Of a stretch of DNA of 64,000 bases, positions 30,887 through 43,059 are shown piece by piece. Each line of letters begins with the position of its first letter. The first letter of the stretch is position 1. The notes below the pieces were generated by a model that saw nothing but the letters and a program-made list of their open reading frames with translations, had not been told where the DNA came from and ran no database searches. The position numbers were made by a program, and so were the translations under genes. The stretch lies in assembly GCF_002111595.1 (NCBI RefSeq), contig NZ_LUTN01000013.1:55980-119979 (forward strand), in the 5' to 3' direction. The DNA is from Lonsdalea britannica (lineage in GTDB: Bacteria; Pseudomonadota; Gammaproteobacteria; Enterobacterales; Enterobacteriaceae).

Positions 30887-30977
30887 ACCCAACTCCTGAA
30901 TCTACGGTTTCTTAATGACGATGGCTCACTATAACCTTTATTGATGTTCAGTGCCGGGTTTGACGATGGGCAACGGG

Positions 30978-31598
30978 TTAGCCCATCCAGCGATCGTTTT
31001 TCTTGCGACGCGGGATCAGATGCGGCAACACGAGCCCCAACAGCAGACCTGCGCCGGCCACGCCGCCGCCGTACATAAACCATTGCAGGATTAAAGTGCG
31101 CTGTTTGTCATCCAACTGTACGTTGGCGGCATTGACCTTCTTCTGCGCGACGACCAGCTGATTTTTCAGATCCTGATTTTCGCGCTGCAGGCCGGTGATC
31201 ACGTTATCGCTGGCGGCGACCTTCTGCTGCATATCGGCGGTACGCTGGTTCCAGCTCTGGTCGATATTGGTCAGCTTGTCGGTCAGGACTTTCACCTGAT
31301 TCTCCAGATCCGGCACGCGGGTGCGCAGGCTGGGCGTCTGGCTCAGCTGATCGAGCGGGATCCAGCTGGCGCGACCTTTGCTGTCGCGGATCTGGGCATA
31401 GCCCGCTCCGTCGTTGACTTCAACGACGGAGACTTCTTCACCGGCTTTCAGCGTGCCGACAATACGGTATTGGTTGCCCGGTCCGCTGTGGATGTAGGTG
31501 ATAAGTTCATCGGAGATATAGCGTTTTTCTTCCGCCTGGGCACCAAAGGTGATGGCAAGGCCAACGAGGCCGGCAATAATAAAGCGTAATTTCTGCAT
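30978..31598 (-). CDS. ygiM: SH3-domain membrane protein YgiM
   Basis: Envelope protein of 206 residues, the E. coli length. A signal peptide ends near TFGAQA. A bacterial SH3 domain follows (residues about 25-90, YISDELITYIHSGPGNQYR), then a coiled coil near 95-165, and a C-terminal membrane helix (MYGGGVAGAGLLLGLVLPHL) with the short basic tail RRKKND. The domain faces the periplasm and may bind the cell wall. The precise role is not known. It lies between cca and ygiF, as in E. coli. Confidence 0.92.
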   Translation of the reverse strand: MQKLRFIIAGLVGLAITFGAQAEEKRYISDELITYIHSGPGNQYRIVGTLKAGEEVSVVEVNDGAGYAQIRDSKGRASWIPLDQLSQTPSLRTRVPDLENQVKVLTDKLTNIDQSWNQRTADMQQKVAASDNVITGLQRENQDLKNQLVVAQKKVNAANVQLDDKQRTLILQWFMYGGGVAGAGLLLGLVLPHLIPRRKKNDRWMG

Positions 31599-31830
31599 AA
31601 GATCATCAGGTTGCGTGAATGAATGTGAAATATTCGTCGGATAAGTCTGACGACGAGGGGGACAAACCTAAATGGGAACTGTCTTACTCTTGTTTGTCAG
31701 CCGAAGACGCAGGATAACCGATGATGGCGGTGGTCGCACGTCTGGCGGCAGGGGATGGCAACGGTGGCAAGGTAGCGTAAAATGTTATTTACTGACGAAA
31801 TTCCCGCAGCATCCGGTGTAGCTAACGATT

Positions 31831-33164
31831 ATGAGTGAAGAGATTGAACTGAAATTTATTGTCCACCCTGACACCGTGCCAGCCCTGCAAGCGCAGCTGA
31901 ATGAGTGGAAGAGCGACTACAGCCACAGCAAGCATTTACATGCGCATCAGTTGGCGAACATCTATTACGAAACGCCGGACGGCTACCTGCGTCAGCATGG
32001 GATTGGGCTGCGTATTCGTGGGGAAAACGGTCGCTACGAAATGACCGCCAAAACGGCGGGCAAGGTGGTCGGCGGCCTGCATCAGCACCCGGAATACAAC
32101 GTCGAACTGGCGGGGCCGCAGCTGGATATTCGTCTCTTGCCGGACGATATTTGGCCAGAGCATTGCGACCTGGATGTGTTGGCGGCGGAGTTAACGCCGT
32201 TGTTCAGCACCGATTTCCGTCGTGAGGTCTGGGTGGTGTCTCATCATCAAAGCGTCATCGAGATGGTGCTTGACCGCGGCGAGGTGGTGGCCGGCGATGT
32301 GCAGGAGCCGATTTGCGAGTTGGAGTTAGAGCTGAAGGTCGGGCAGCGCAGCGACCTGCTGGAATTCGCCAACGAGCTCTCCGACGTAGGCGTCTGCGAC
32401 AGGGCTATTTGAGTAAAGCGGCCCGCGGTTATCAGTTGGCTAAAGGCAACCCGCCGCGCGAAAGACATGCGCTGACGTTCATGCCGGTCAAAGGCAAAAT
32501 GACGCTCGACGAGGGGATTGAGGCGGGTCTGGAGTTCGGGCTGGCGCACTGGCAGTATCACGAAGAGCTGTGGGTGCGGGGCGATCGGGCCGCGCGCGAC
32601 AGCATGCTGGAGGCGGGAACGCTGCTGCGTGAAATGCTGGTGTTGATCGGCGGCGTGGTGCCGCGCAAAGTGACGTCAGAATTTCGCGGCGCTTTGACGG
32701 CGCTGGAAGCGAAGGCTTCGACGGATCTCGACGCGGAGACCGTCTGCTTCGATAAGGATTACCTGAAAAGTAAGCTGGTGTTGACGACCTGGCTGCTCGA
32801 AGCGGGCTGGCGTCGCTATATGGATAACCGTGAGCGCATGCGTTTGCAGAGTTCCTATAAACGCTTCGCCGATATCATGCTGAGCCGGAGTTTGGCGGAG
32901 CTGAAGTCCGTCTTTGCGCATTCGCTGACGTCGCTGCATTACGAACAGCAACTGCCGCGTCTGGAACGTGGACTGAGCGCTTTTATGCTGCTGGGCGGTT
33001 TTTATCCAGAGGAAGAGGCGGGCGATTATGTTGGCCTTTGGCGCGAGCTGGCGCAGCAAATCGCGAAGCTTAATGTCCACCAACCGGTGCCTGTCGCGTT
33101 GGATGATATCCGTAAGCAGGCGATTACCTGTCCGCCTTTCTGGCTGAACAGCGGACAACCATGA
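31831..33164 (+). CDS. ygiF: Inorganic triphosphatase YgiF, CYTH-CHAD protein (frameshift near 32392)
   Basis: Hydrolyses inorganic triphosphate. The N-terminal CYTH domain starts with the ExExK signature (EEIELKF), the C-terminal CHAD domain (after residue about 220) binds polyphosphate. The first frame ends at 32412, the second begins in shadow before it and carries [19 protein letters not shown]. One restored G near 32392 (GGCGTCTG to GGCGGTCTG) joins them as [13 protein letters not shown], the expected text. Repaired length is about 444 residues (433 in E. coli). It lies directly before glnE, as in E. coli. Confidence 0.92.
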
Positions 33165-33219
33165 TGCAATGAACCCAGCCGCCTGTCGTCGGAGCAGGCG
33201 GCGGTGTGAGGATAGGTCG

Positions 33220-36075
33220 ATGAGCAGCACTCCTGCGCCCCGTTTCCCATTACCCGCCTCGTTACTCTCTCAGGCCCAGCATGCGGGGTCCCGCTGGCCC
33301 TCTTCTCCTGCGCTCACGACGTTGACGGCGGAGGAGCAGGCGGCGGTCGCGATGAGCGATTTCATCAGCGATGCGTTGGCTCGCTACCCCGACTGGCTGC
33401 ATGACATCAGGCAATCGCCGCCCGCACCCGACGAATGTCGAGGCTATGCGGACGCGCTGCGACGGGTGCTCAACGAGGTGCAAGACGAGGCGGCGCTGAT
33501 GACGGCGTTACGCACATTTCGGCGTCGCACGCTGGTGCGCATCGCTTTCGCGCAGGCGTTGGGATCGTGTAGCACGGAGGAGACGCTGCGCCAGCTCAGC
33601 GAGCTGGCGGAAGTGTCCGTCATTGCGGCCCGCGACTGGCTCTACGCCGCCTGCTGTCAGGAGTGGGGAACGCCCTGCAATCAGAATGGCGATGCGCAGC
33701 CGCTGCTGGTGCTCGGCATGGGCAAGCTGGGCGGTCGGGAGCTGAACTTTTCCTCGGACATCGATCTGATTTTTGCCTACCCCGAAAGCGGAACTACGCG
33801 CGGCGGACGGCGGGAGCTGGACAACGCTCAGTTCTTTACCCGGCTGGGTCAGCGGCTCATCAAAGCGCTCGACCACATCACCGAAGACGGCTTCGTCTAT
33901 CGGGTGGATATGCGCCTGAGGCCGTTCGGTGACAGCGGCCCGTTGGTGCTGAGCTTCACCGCGCTGGAAGATTACTATCAGGAGCAGGGGCGCGACTGGG
34001 AGCGCTACGCGATGGTGAAGGCGCGTCCGCTCGGCGAAGCGGATGCGGCGTATCGTCAGGAGCTGAATCAATTACTGCGTCCGTTCGTGTTCCGTCGCTA
34101 CATGGATTTCAGCGTCATTCAGTCCCTTCGCAATATGAAAAGTCTGATCGCGCGCGAAGTGCGCCGTCGGGATCTGCGTAATAACATCAAACTGGGTCCC
34201 GGCGGTATCCGGGAAATCGAGTTCATCACTCAGGTGTTCCAGCTGATTCGCGGAGGACGCGAGCCGCAGCTGCAGTCGCGATCGCTGTTGCCTACGCTGC
34301 AGCAACTGGGTGAGCTGGGCGTGCTGCCCGTGGAACAAACGTCGCGGCTGCGGGAAGCCTATCTGTTCCTGCGTCGGCTGGAAAACCTGTTGCAGGCGAT
34401 AGCCGACGAACAAACGCAGACATTGCCGGACGACCCGCTCAATCAGGCTCGCCTGTCCTGGGGAATGGCCTGCGACAGTTGGCCGTCGCTCTGCGAAGCG
34501 TTGACGCGGCATACGCAGGCGGTGCGCGACGTTTTCAACGAACTGATTGGGGACGATGCCCCTGACGGCAGCGATGACCCGGCTCATGAACACTTCCGCA
34601 ATCTGTGGCAGGACGGGCTGGATGATGCCGAACTGGCATCGCTGACCCCGCATCTGCCGGAAGAGAACCGGACCAACCTGTTACGACAGTTGCAGGACTT
34701 CCGCGCCGAGCTGACCCGCCGCACCATCGGTCCGCGTGGCCGGGACGTGCTGGACCAACTGATGCCCGCGCTGCTGGCGGAAGCCTGTCAGCAGGAGCAG
34801 GCCGATATTATCGTCTCGCGGATCACGCCGCTGCTTATCGGCATCATTACCCGAACAACCTATCTGGAGCTGCTGCTCGAATCGCGCCCGGCGTTGAAGC
34901 ACCTCATTCGTCTGTGCGCGGCCTCTCCGATGCTGGCCAGCCAACTGGCGCGTTACCCGCTGTTGCTGGATGAGCTGCTCGACCCTGCTACGCTTTATCA
35001 ACCGACGGCACAACATGCCTATGCGGATGAACTGCGCCAGTATTTGATGCGGGTACCGGAAGATGACGAAGAGCAACAGCTGGAGGCGCTGCGCCAATTT
35101 AAGCTGACGCAGCAGCTGAGGATCGCCGCCGGAGATATCGCGGGCGCGCTGCCGATTATGAAAGTCAGCGACCACCTGACCTATCTGGCCGAAGCCATTA
35201 TCGCCGCCGTCGTGCAACAGGCCTGGCAGAGTATGGTGACGCGCTACGGTCAGCCATCGCACCTGCAACAGCAGGAAGGGCGCGGATTTGCCGTGATCGG
35301 CTATGGCAAACTGGGCGGCTGGGAGCTGGGCTATGGCTCGGATCTCGATCTGGTCTTTTTGCACGACTGCCCGGCGAACGTGATGACCGATGGCGAGCGC
35401 AGTATCGACGGCCACCAGTTCTATCTGCGGCTGGCCCAGCGAGTCATGCATCTGTTCAGCACGCGCACCTCGTCCGGGATTCTGTACGAAGTCGATGCGC
35501 GGCTGCGGCCCTCCGGCGCGGCGGGGATGTTGGTCAGCACGGTTGGCGCATTCGACGATTATCAGCGCCATGATGCCTGGACGTGGGAGCATCAGGCGCT
35601 GGTGCGCGCGCGTATGGTTTACGGCGAAACCGGCGTCCAGCGTCAGTTCGAGGCGACCCGTCGACATATCCTCTGCCGGGAGCGCGACGGCGAAGCGCTA
35701 CGCGCCGCGGTGCGGGAGATGCGGGAGAAGATGCGGCGTCACCAGTCCCGTCGGGATCCGGACGCGTTCAATCTGAAGGCGGATGCCGGCGGCATCATCG
35801 ACATCGAATTCATCGTGCAGTATCTGGTTCTGCGCTATGCGCACGCGCAGCCGGCATTAACGCGCTGGTCCGACAATGTACGTGTTCTGGAGATGATGGC
35901 CCAGCACGGCGTGATGGAAGAAGACGAGGCCAACGCGTTAACGCGGGCTTACATCACATTGCGCGACGAGCTGCATCGCCTGGCCTTACAGGAACGCTCC
36001 GGACGCGTGAGCCAAGCGCTTTTCCGCGCTGAGCGCGAGCAGGTGGAACGCAGCTGGAAAAACTGGCTGGGCTGA
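33220..36075 (+). CDS. glnE: Glutamine synthetase adenylyltransferase/deadenylase GlnE
   Basis: Controls nitrogen assimilation by adding AMP to, and removing it from, glutamine synthetase, under PII. 951 residues from ATG 33220 (946 in E. coli). Two nucleotidyltransferase domains are visible: [18 protein letters not shown] near residue 165 (deadenylation) and [20 protein letters not shown] near 693 (adenylation), each followed by helical regulatory parts. GAGGATAG precedes this ATG. The longer frame from 33169 has no such site. It follows ygiF closely and is probably cotranscribed. Confidence 0.95.
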   Translation: MSSTPAPRFPLPASLLSQAQHAGSRWPSSPALTTLTAEEQAAVAMSDFISDALARYPDWLHDIRQSPPAPDECRGYADALRRVLNEVQDEAALMTALRTFRRRTLVRIAFAQALGSCSTEETLRQLSELAEVSVIAARDWLYAACCQEWGTPCNQNGDAQPLLVLGMGKLGGRELNFSSDIDLIFAYPESGTTRGGRRELDNAQFFTRLGQRLIKALDHITEDGFVYRVDMRLRPFGDSGPLVLSFTALEDYYQEQGRDWERYAMVKARPLGEADAAYRQELNQLLRPFVFRRYMDFSVIQSLRNMKSLIAREVRRRDLRNNIKLGPGGIREIEFITQVFQLIRGGREPQLQSRSLLPTLQQLGELGVLPVEQTSRLREAYLFLRRLENLLQAIADEQTQTLPDDPLNQARLSWGMACDSWPSLCEALTRHTQAVRDVFNELIGDDAPDGSDDPAHEHFRNLWQDGLDDAELASLTPHLPEENRTNLLRQLQDFRAELTRRTIGPRGRDVLDQLMPALLAEACQQEQADIIVSRITPLLIGIITRTTYLELLLESRPALKHLIRLCAASPMLASQLARYPLLLDELLDPATLYQPTAQHAYADELRQYLMRVPEDDEEQQLEALRQFKLTQQLRIAAGDIAGALPIMKVSDHLTYLAEAIIAAVVQQAWQSMVTRYGQPSHLQQQEGRGFAVIGYGKLGGWELGYGSDLDLVFLHDCPANVMTDGERSIDGHQFYLRLAQRVMHLFSTRTSSGILYEVDARLRPSGAAGMLVSTVGAFDDYQRHDAWTWEHQALVRARMVYGETGVQRQFEATRRHILCRERDGEALRAAVREMREKMRRHQSRRDPDAFNLKADAGGIIDIEFIVQYLVLRYAHAQPALTRWSDNVRVLEMMAQHGVMEEDEANALTRAYITLRDELHRLALQERSGRVSQALFRAEREQVERSWKNWLG

Positions 36076-36191
36076 GAAATTGTATGCAAAATCGGCGACG
36101 CCGCCGCGGATTTCCCCCGTGGAGGCCGTGCCGTCTGGCGAGCTGTGGTAGTATAGCGCGCGATAAAAATGAACCCTTTTTGGAGCAGGGA

Positions 36192-39679
<3,488 letters not shown>

Positions 39680-39681
39680 CG

Positions 39682-39915
39682 ATGGAAAAGGCCGACCTGC
39701 TGGCTATCGCCAATACGACTATGCCGTTTGGTAAATACAAGGGCCGGGCTTTGATCGATCTGCCGGAGGAGTATCTGCTGTGGTTCGCGCGTAAGGAGAT
39801 TTTCCCCGAAGGACGTTTGGGGGAGCTGCTGCAACTGACGATGGTCATCAAAATGGAAGGTTTGCAGGGGTTAATCAAACCCCTGAAAGACGCCTCAAAC
39901 GGCCGGTCTGACTGA
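39682..39915 (+). CDS. ypeB: DUF3820 protein YpeB
   Basis: Small 77-residue protein of family DUF3820 with the conserved MPFGKYKGRALIDLPEEYLLWF. It lies two bases after ligA, as in E. coli, and is probably cotranscribed with it. The fold is small and mixed; the function is not known. The family motif resembles the quorum-sensing-regulator-like DUF3820 found near nucleases and repair proteins, so a DNA-linked role is possible but is only inference. Confidence 0.9.
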   Translation: MEKADLLAIANTTMPFGKYKGRALIDLPEEYLLWFARKEIFPEGRLGELLQLTMVIKMEGLQGLIKPLKDASNGRSD

Positions 39916-39942
39916 CCGGCGCGTTCCTCTTCTCGCTCGCGA

Positions 39943-40281
39943 TTACACGTAGACGTTAATCTGGTTATTGGCGGTCGGACGATTAATGCCGTCCGCCAAC
40001 GCCGAGAAGCTGCTGGTCTGCGAGCTGCTGTCGCTGGAATAGCTCTGCGCCTGCGCCGATTGCAGCTGGGAAATCTGGGCTGCCAGCGCCTGAATCTGCG
40101 CTTCAATCATCTGAATCTGCATTTGAGCGCTTGAATCTTCACCGCTGCTGGACGTGGCCTGACTTAGCTGTTGTGTCAGCTGCTGTATCTGCTGTTGCAA
40201 CCGGGCAATCCTTTGTGTGTTATCACGGTTGCTGGACGAATCGCTGAATGATGTCGACGCTATTGCGCTGATTGCGGCCAT
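39943..40281 (-). CDS. FlxA-like coiled-coil protein (first copy)
   Basis: Protein of 112 residues, rich in Ser and Gln. A Ser-rich N-terminus (residues 1-20) precedes two Gln-rich heptad segments (ARLQQQIQQLTQQL and QMIEAQIQALAAQISQLQ) that form a coiled coil. It ends GINRPTANNQINVYV. The pattern matches the FlxA-like family, flagellar-regulon proteins of unknown function in enterobacteria. The start is ATG 40281, with GGAGGAAG upstream. A near-identical tail occurs in the next gene, so the two are tandem paralogues. No sigma-28 promoter was seen directly upstream of this copy. Confidence 0.8.
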   Translation of the reverse strand: MAAISAIASTSFSDSSSNRDNTQRIARLQQQIQQLTQQLSQATSSSGEDSSAQMQIQMIEAQIQALAAQISQLQSAQAQSYSSDSSSQTSSFSALADGINRPTANNQINVYV

Positions 40282-40553
40282 GATGTCTTCCTCCATTTGT
40301 CAGCCTTGGTAGGCTATGGAGTGATTATAAAACAAGTGAGTTGGGTGAATATTTAGCACTTTGTCTGAAAAAACGCAGAATTTTGCTGCAAAGCGTGGGA
40401 AAAACGTAAAGAGGCGCTTCATGGCATGATGCGCGGGGCTTGGACCGTCTTGGCGTCAGGGGGAGTAGGGCTGAGAACGCGGCCGGCCATCAAGGCCCGA
40501 CCGTGGGTCAGTGTTCAGGCTAACGCGAAAAGCGCCGACCTTGCAGGTGACCG

Positions 40554-40925
40554 TCAGATATAGATGTCAATCTGATTGCTGTCGGTCGGCTGATTAACGC
40601 CTTCCTTTTTGCTGCTGGCTGTGGACGCATTGCTGTTTTCAGCGATACTTTGCTGCTGCTGGCTTTGCTGCGTCTGCGCCATTTGCTCCTGAGCCTGTTG
40701 GTTTTGGAGCTGCTCAATCTGAGCTTCAATCATCTCAATCTGTGCCTGCAACATCTGCGTTTGAGTGGCTTTCGTCTCTGCATCCGCGCTTGAATTAGAC
40801 ACATCTTTCAACTGCTCAGTGGCCTTTTCCAGTTTCTGGTTGAGCTGATTGATCTTCTGCGTGTAATTGGTCGAACCGCCAGAAGAGCTGCTGCTGACGG
40901 AGGTGACCGAGCTAATACTAGTCAT
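40554..40925 (-). CDS. FlxA-like coiled-coil protein (second copy)
   Basis: Protein of 123 residues with the same design as its neighbour: Ser-rich N-terminus (SSVTSVSSSSSGG), coiled-coil QKINQLNQKLEKATEQL and MLQAQIEMIEAQIEQLQNQQ, then a Gln-rich linker, and the C-terminus GVNQPTDSNQIDIYI. ATG 40925 follows CAGGAG at a good distance. A good sigma-28 promoter lies at 41004-41030, which suggests co-regulation with late flagellar genes. It has no signal peptide. The function is not known. Confidence 0.82.
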   Translation of the reverse strand: MTSISSVTSVSSSSSGGSTNYTQKINQLNQKLEKATEQLKDVSNSSADAETKATQTQMLQAQIEMIEAQIEQLQNQQAQEQMAQTQQSQQQQSIAENSNASTASSKKEGVNQPTDSNQIDIYI

Positions 40926-41003
40926 TTTCGCTCCTGAATATGTGTGTAAAGCCGAGATCTTCACCCCTTACCCGATGCGAAGCTACGCAGGGGTAAGATC
41001 GTG

Positions 41004-41030
41004 TTTTCGGCGAATTTTTATCATCTTTTA
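41004..41030 (-). promoter_or_regulatory. Sigma-28 (FliA) promoter of the FlxA-like gene
   Basis: On the minus strand: TAAA, 15 bases, GCCGAAAA. The -10 matches the consensus GCCGATAA at seven of eight bases, the -35 core TAAA is exact and the 15-base spacing is exact. It lies about 80 bases before the ATG at 40925. Confidence 0.7.
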
Positions 41031-41082
41031 ATACTTAATCAGTATAAAACATTCGCCGTTATTCGTGGATCTTCGTTCCGCG

Positions 41083-42618
41083 TTAGCGCCCGTAGACGTT
41101 GACCGCTTCCGTCAGACGGATCGCCTGCTGGTTCAGTCCTGCGGCAACGCCTGAGGATTGGGTGACCATCTCGCTGTTGCTCTGCGTCATTTGCTCGATC
41201 TGAGCGATGGAATCGTTGATCAGCGCCAACGCCGATGTCTGCTCCCGCGTGGCCAGGCCGATCTCGTGGATCAGGCCGCTGACCTGTCCGACGTGCTCCA
41301 CGATATTGGAAATATGTTGATCGGCCTTTTCTACCATATGGCTGCCGTTCTTGACGTTGGCGACGTTATCATCAATTAACGCCTTAATCTCTTTGGCGGC
41401 GGAAGCTGAGTTTTGCGCCAGCTGGCGGACTTCGGCCGCGACGACCGCGAATCCTTTCCCCTGACTGCCTGCGCGGGCGGCTTCCACGGCGGCATTCAGC
41501 GCCAGAATGTTGGTCTGGAATGCAATGCTGTCGATGACGGAAATGATATCCACCACCTTGACGCTGGTCGCATTGATCGCGTTCATCATCTTGACGGTCT
41601 GTCGCATGATGTCGCCGCCCTGCTGCGCGGCCTGAGTCGTCACGTCGGTCAGTTGGATCGCGTTCGCCGCCGTTTCAGCGCTTTGATGGACGGCTGATGT
41701 GATCTCTTCGATCGCCGCCGCCGTTTGCTGCAGGTTGCCCGCCGTCTCTTCCGTGCGATGGCTCAGGTCGACGTTGCCGCCCGCCAACTGTTCGCTGACG
41801 CTTTTCATGCCCGCCACCTGGGTACTGACGTCGTCTACCAGCGAGTTCAGATTGAGCGAGAACTGATTGACCACCCGCAGCAACATGCCGACTTCATCCA
41901 CGCGGTTGAACCGCAAACTATCGACTTTCCTCCCCGAGACTACACGCTGCGCCTGACGCAGTATGGTTTGCAGAGGGCGTGCGATTTGCTGCTGTAAAAA
42001 GACGTCCAGCAGCAGCATGGTCAACAGCGAAGCCATGGCAAGTGGCAGGAGGCCTGCGCCGGACAACGAAAACAGAAAAGGAATGATACCGCCCGCCAAT
42101 ACGGCGCAGCGCAGGCGCCAGCGTACCGACATTTTTTGAAATACGGAGAGAACAGAGAACAGACCGGTTCTGACCACCAGCCCTTTATAAAACTTGCGGC
42201 GGCCGGCCCGCTGTTTGTTCACCGCTTCATACAGCGCGGCGGCGGCTTTCACTTCTTCCGCCTCGGGCGTATTGCGAACGGAAATATAACCAGAAAGTTT
42301 ATCGTCGTGATAAACCGGCGTGACGTTAGCGCGAACCCAATAATAATCACCGTTTCTGCGGCGATTTTTTACCATGCCGGTCCAACTGTCTCCCCGTTGC
42401 AGGGTATACCACATGTCGGCAAATGCGGCGGGAGGCATATCCGGGTGGCGTACAATATTATGCGGTTGGCCGACAAGATCTTCCGCATCAAATCCACTGA
42501 CCCGAATAAAGGCGGAATTGGCATAGGTAATATGGCTTTTAACGTCGGTGGTTGACATTAACGTAGTATTCGCGCCCAGCGAATATTCTTGTTGGGTGAC
42601 AGGTGTATTAACCCTCAT
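41083..42618 (-). CDS. Aer-like chemoreceptor with N-terminal PAS domain
   Basis: Chemoreceptor of 511 residues. A PAS domain (residues about 15-110) has YANSAFIRVSGFDAEDLVG and NIVRHPDMPPAAFADMW, the Aer-type sequence that binds FAD and senses redox state. Then a short membrane segment (IPFLFSLSGAGLLPLAMASLL near 165-195) anchors the cytoplasmic protein. The signalling hairpin is [20 protein letters not shown]. There is no periplasmic domain, as in Aer. ATG 42618 is chosen because the longer frame from 42786 lacks a ribosome site and reads through AT-rich DNA. Likely role: aerotaxis or energy taxis. Confidence 0.88.
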   Translation of the reverse strand: MRVNTPVTQQEYSLGANTTLMSTTDVKSHITYANSAFIRVSGFDAEDLVGQPHNIVRHPDMPPAAFADMWYTLQRGDSWTGMVKNRRRNGDYYWVRANVTPVYHDDKLSGYISVRNTPEAEEVKAAAALYEAVNKQRAGRRKFYKGLVVRTGLFSVLSVFQKMSVRWRLRCAVLAGGIIPFLFSLSGAGLLPLAMASLLTMLLLDVFLQQQIARPLQTILRQAQRVVSGRKVDSLRFNRVDEVGMLLRVVNQFSLNLNSLVDDVSTQVAGMKSVSEQLAGGNVDLSHRTEETAGNLQQTAAAIEEITSAVHQSAETAANAIQLTDVTTQAAQQGGDIMRQTVKMMNAINATSVKVVDIISVIDSIAFQTNILALNAAVEAARAGSQGKGFAVVAAEVRQLAQNSASAAKEIKALIDDNVANVKNGSHMVEKADQHISNIVEHVGQVSGLIHEIGLATREQTSALALINDSIAQIEQMTQSNSEMVTQSSGVAAGLNQQAIRLTEAVNVYGR

Positions 42619-43059
42619 AACAAAACCCCGAGTGTGTGTCGTCTTAAAAGAAATAAATGAAAAATAATTAACCGATTGAATACTGAAATTTATTAAAAAG
42701 AATGGCGTTTTATTATTATTGGCGGTGGTTTGTGAATAGGACTGCCTTATATATGGCCGTTGCCGTCTATTCAGGGGGTATTCCACCAGGCTGGGGATTA
42801 TCCGGTAAAGAATGATATTGTCAATTTATTCGTGATGTTAGAGCATAGGTAATTATCATTCTCGCAAGGATGATTATTTTAAGTATAAAGTCATTTAATG
42901 ATTTTAAATAAGTATGAAACGAGAATTAAAAATAAATCGTGTGGGGATTGTTAAAACGATAACGACTTATTTATTTATCCTGCTCAAGGCGTTTACAAAG
43001 CCGATAAAATAAAATGACATTATTTCCCCCTTAAAGAGGGAAATAATGAAGGTATTTTG
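42619..43059. other. AT-rich intergenic region between the Aer-like gene and barA
   Basis: About 440 bases much richer in A and T than the genes on either side. It should hold the promoter of the Aer-like gene, and a barA terminator at 43018-43048. An exact GCCGATAA at 43000-43007 lies on the plus strand but has no -35 partner. No gene is seen. Confidence 0.5.
43018..43048 (-). terminator. Probable terminator of barA
   Basis: Eleven-base arms CATTATTTCCC (43018-43028) and GGGAAATAATG (43038-43048). On the minus strand T-rich sequence follows (TCATTTTATTTT). Confidence 0.6.

Noticed and set aside
42716..42723. TTATTGGC upstream of the Aer-like gene, a near match to a FliA -10 on the minus strand
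   Set aside because: The matching -35 position reads GTCC, not TAAA, at any allowed spacing.
43000..43007. Exact sigma-28 -10 element GCCGATAA on the plus strand
   Set aside because: There is no TAAA at the right distance upstream, and transcription would run antisense into the end of barA.
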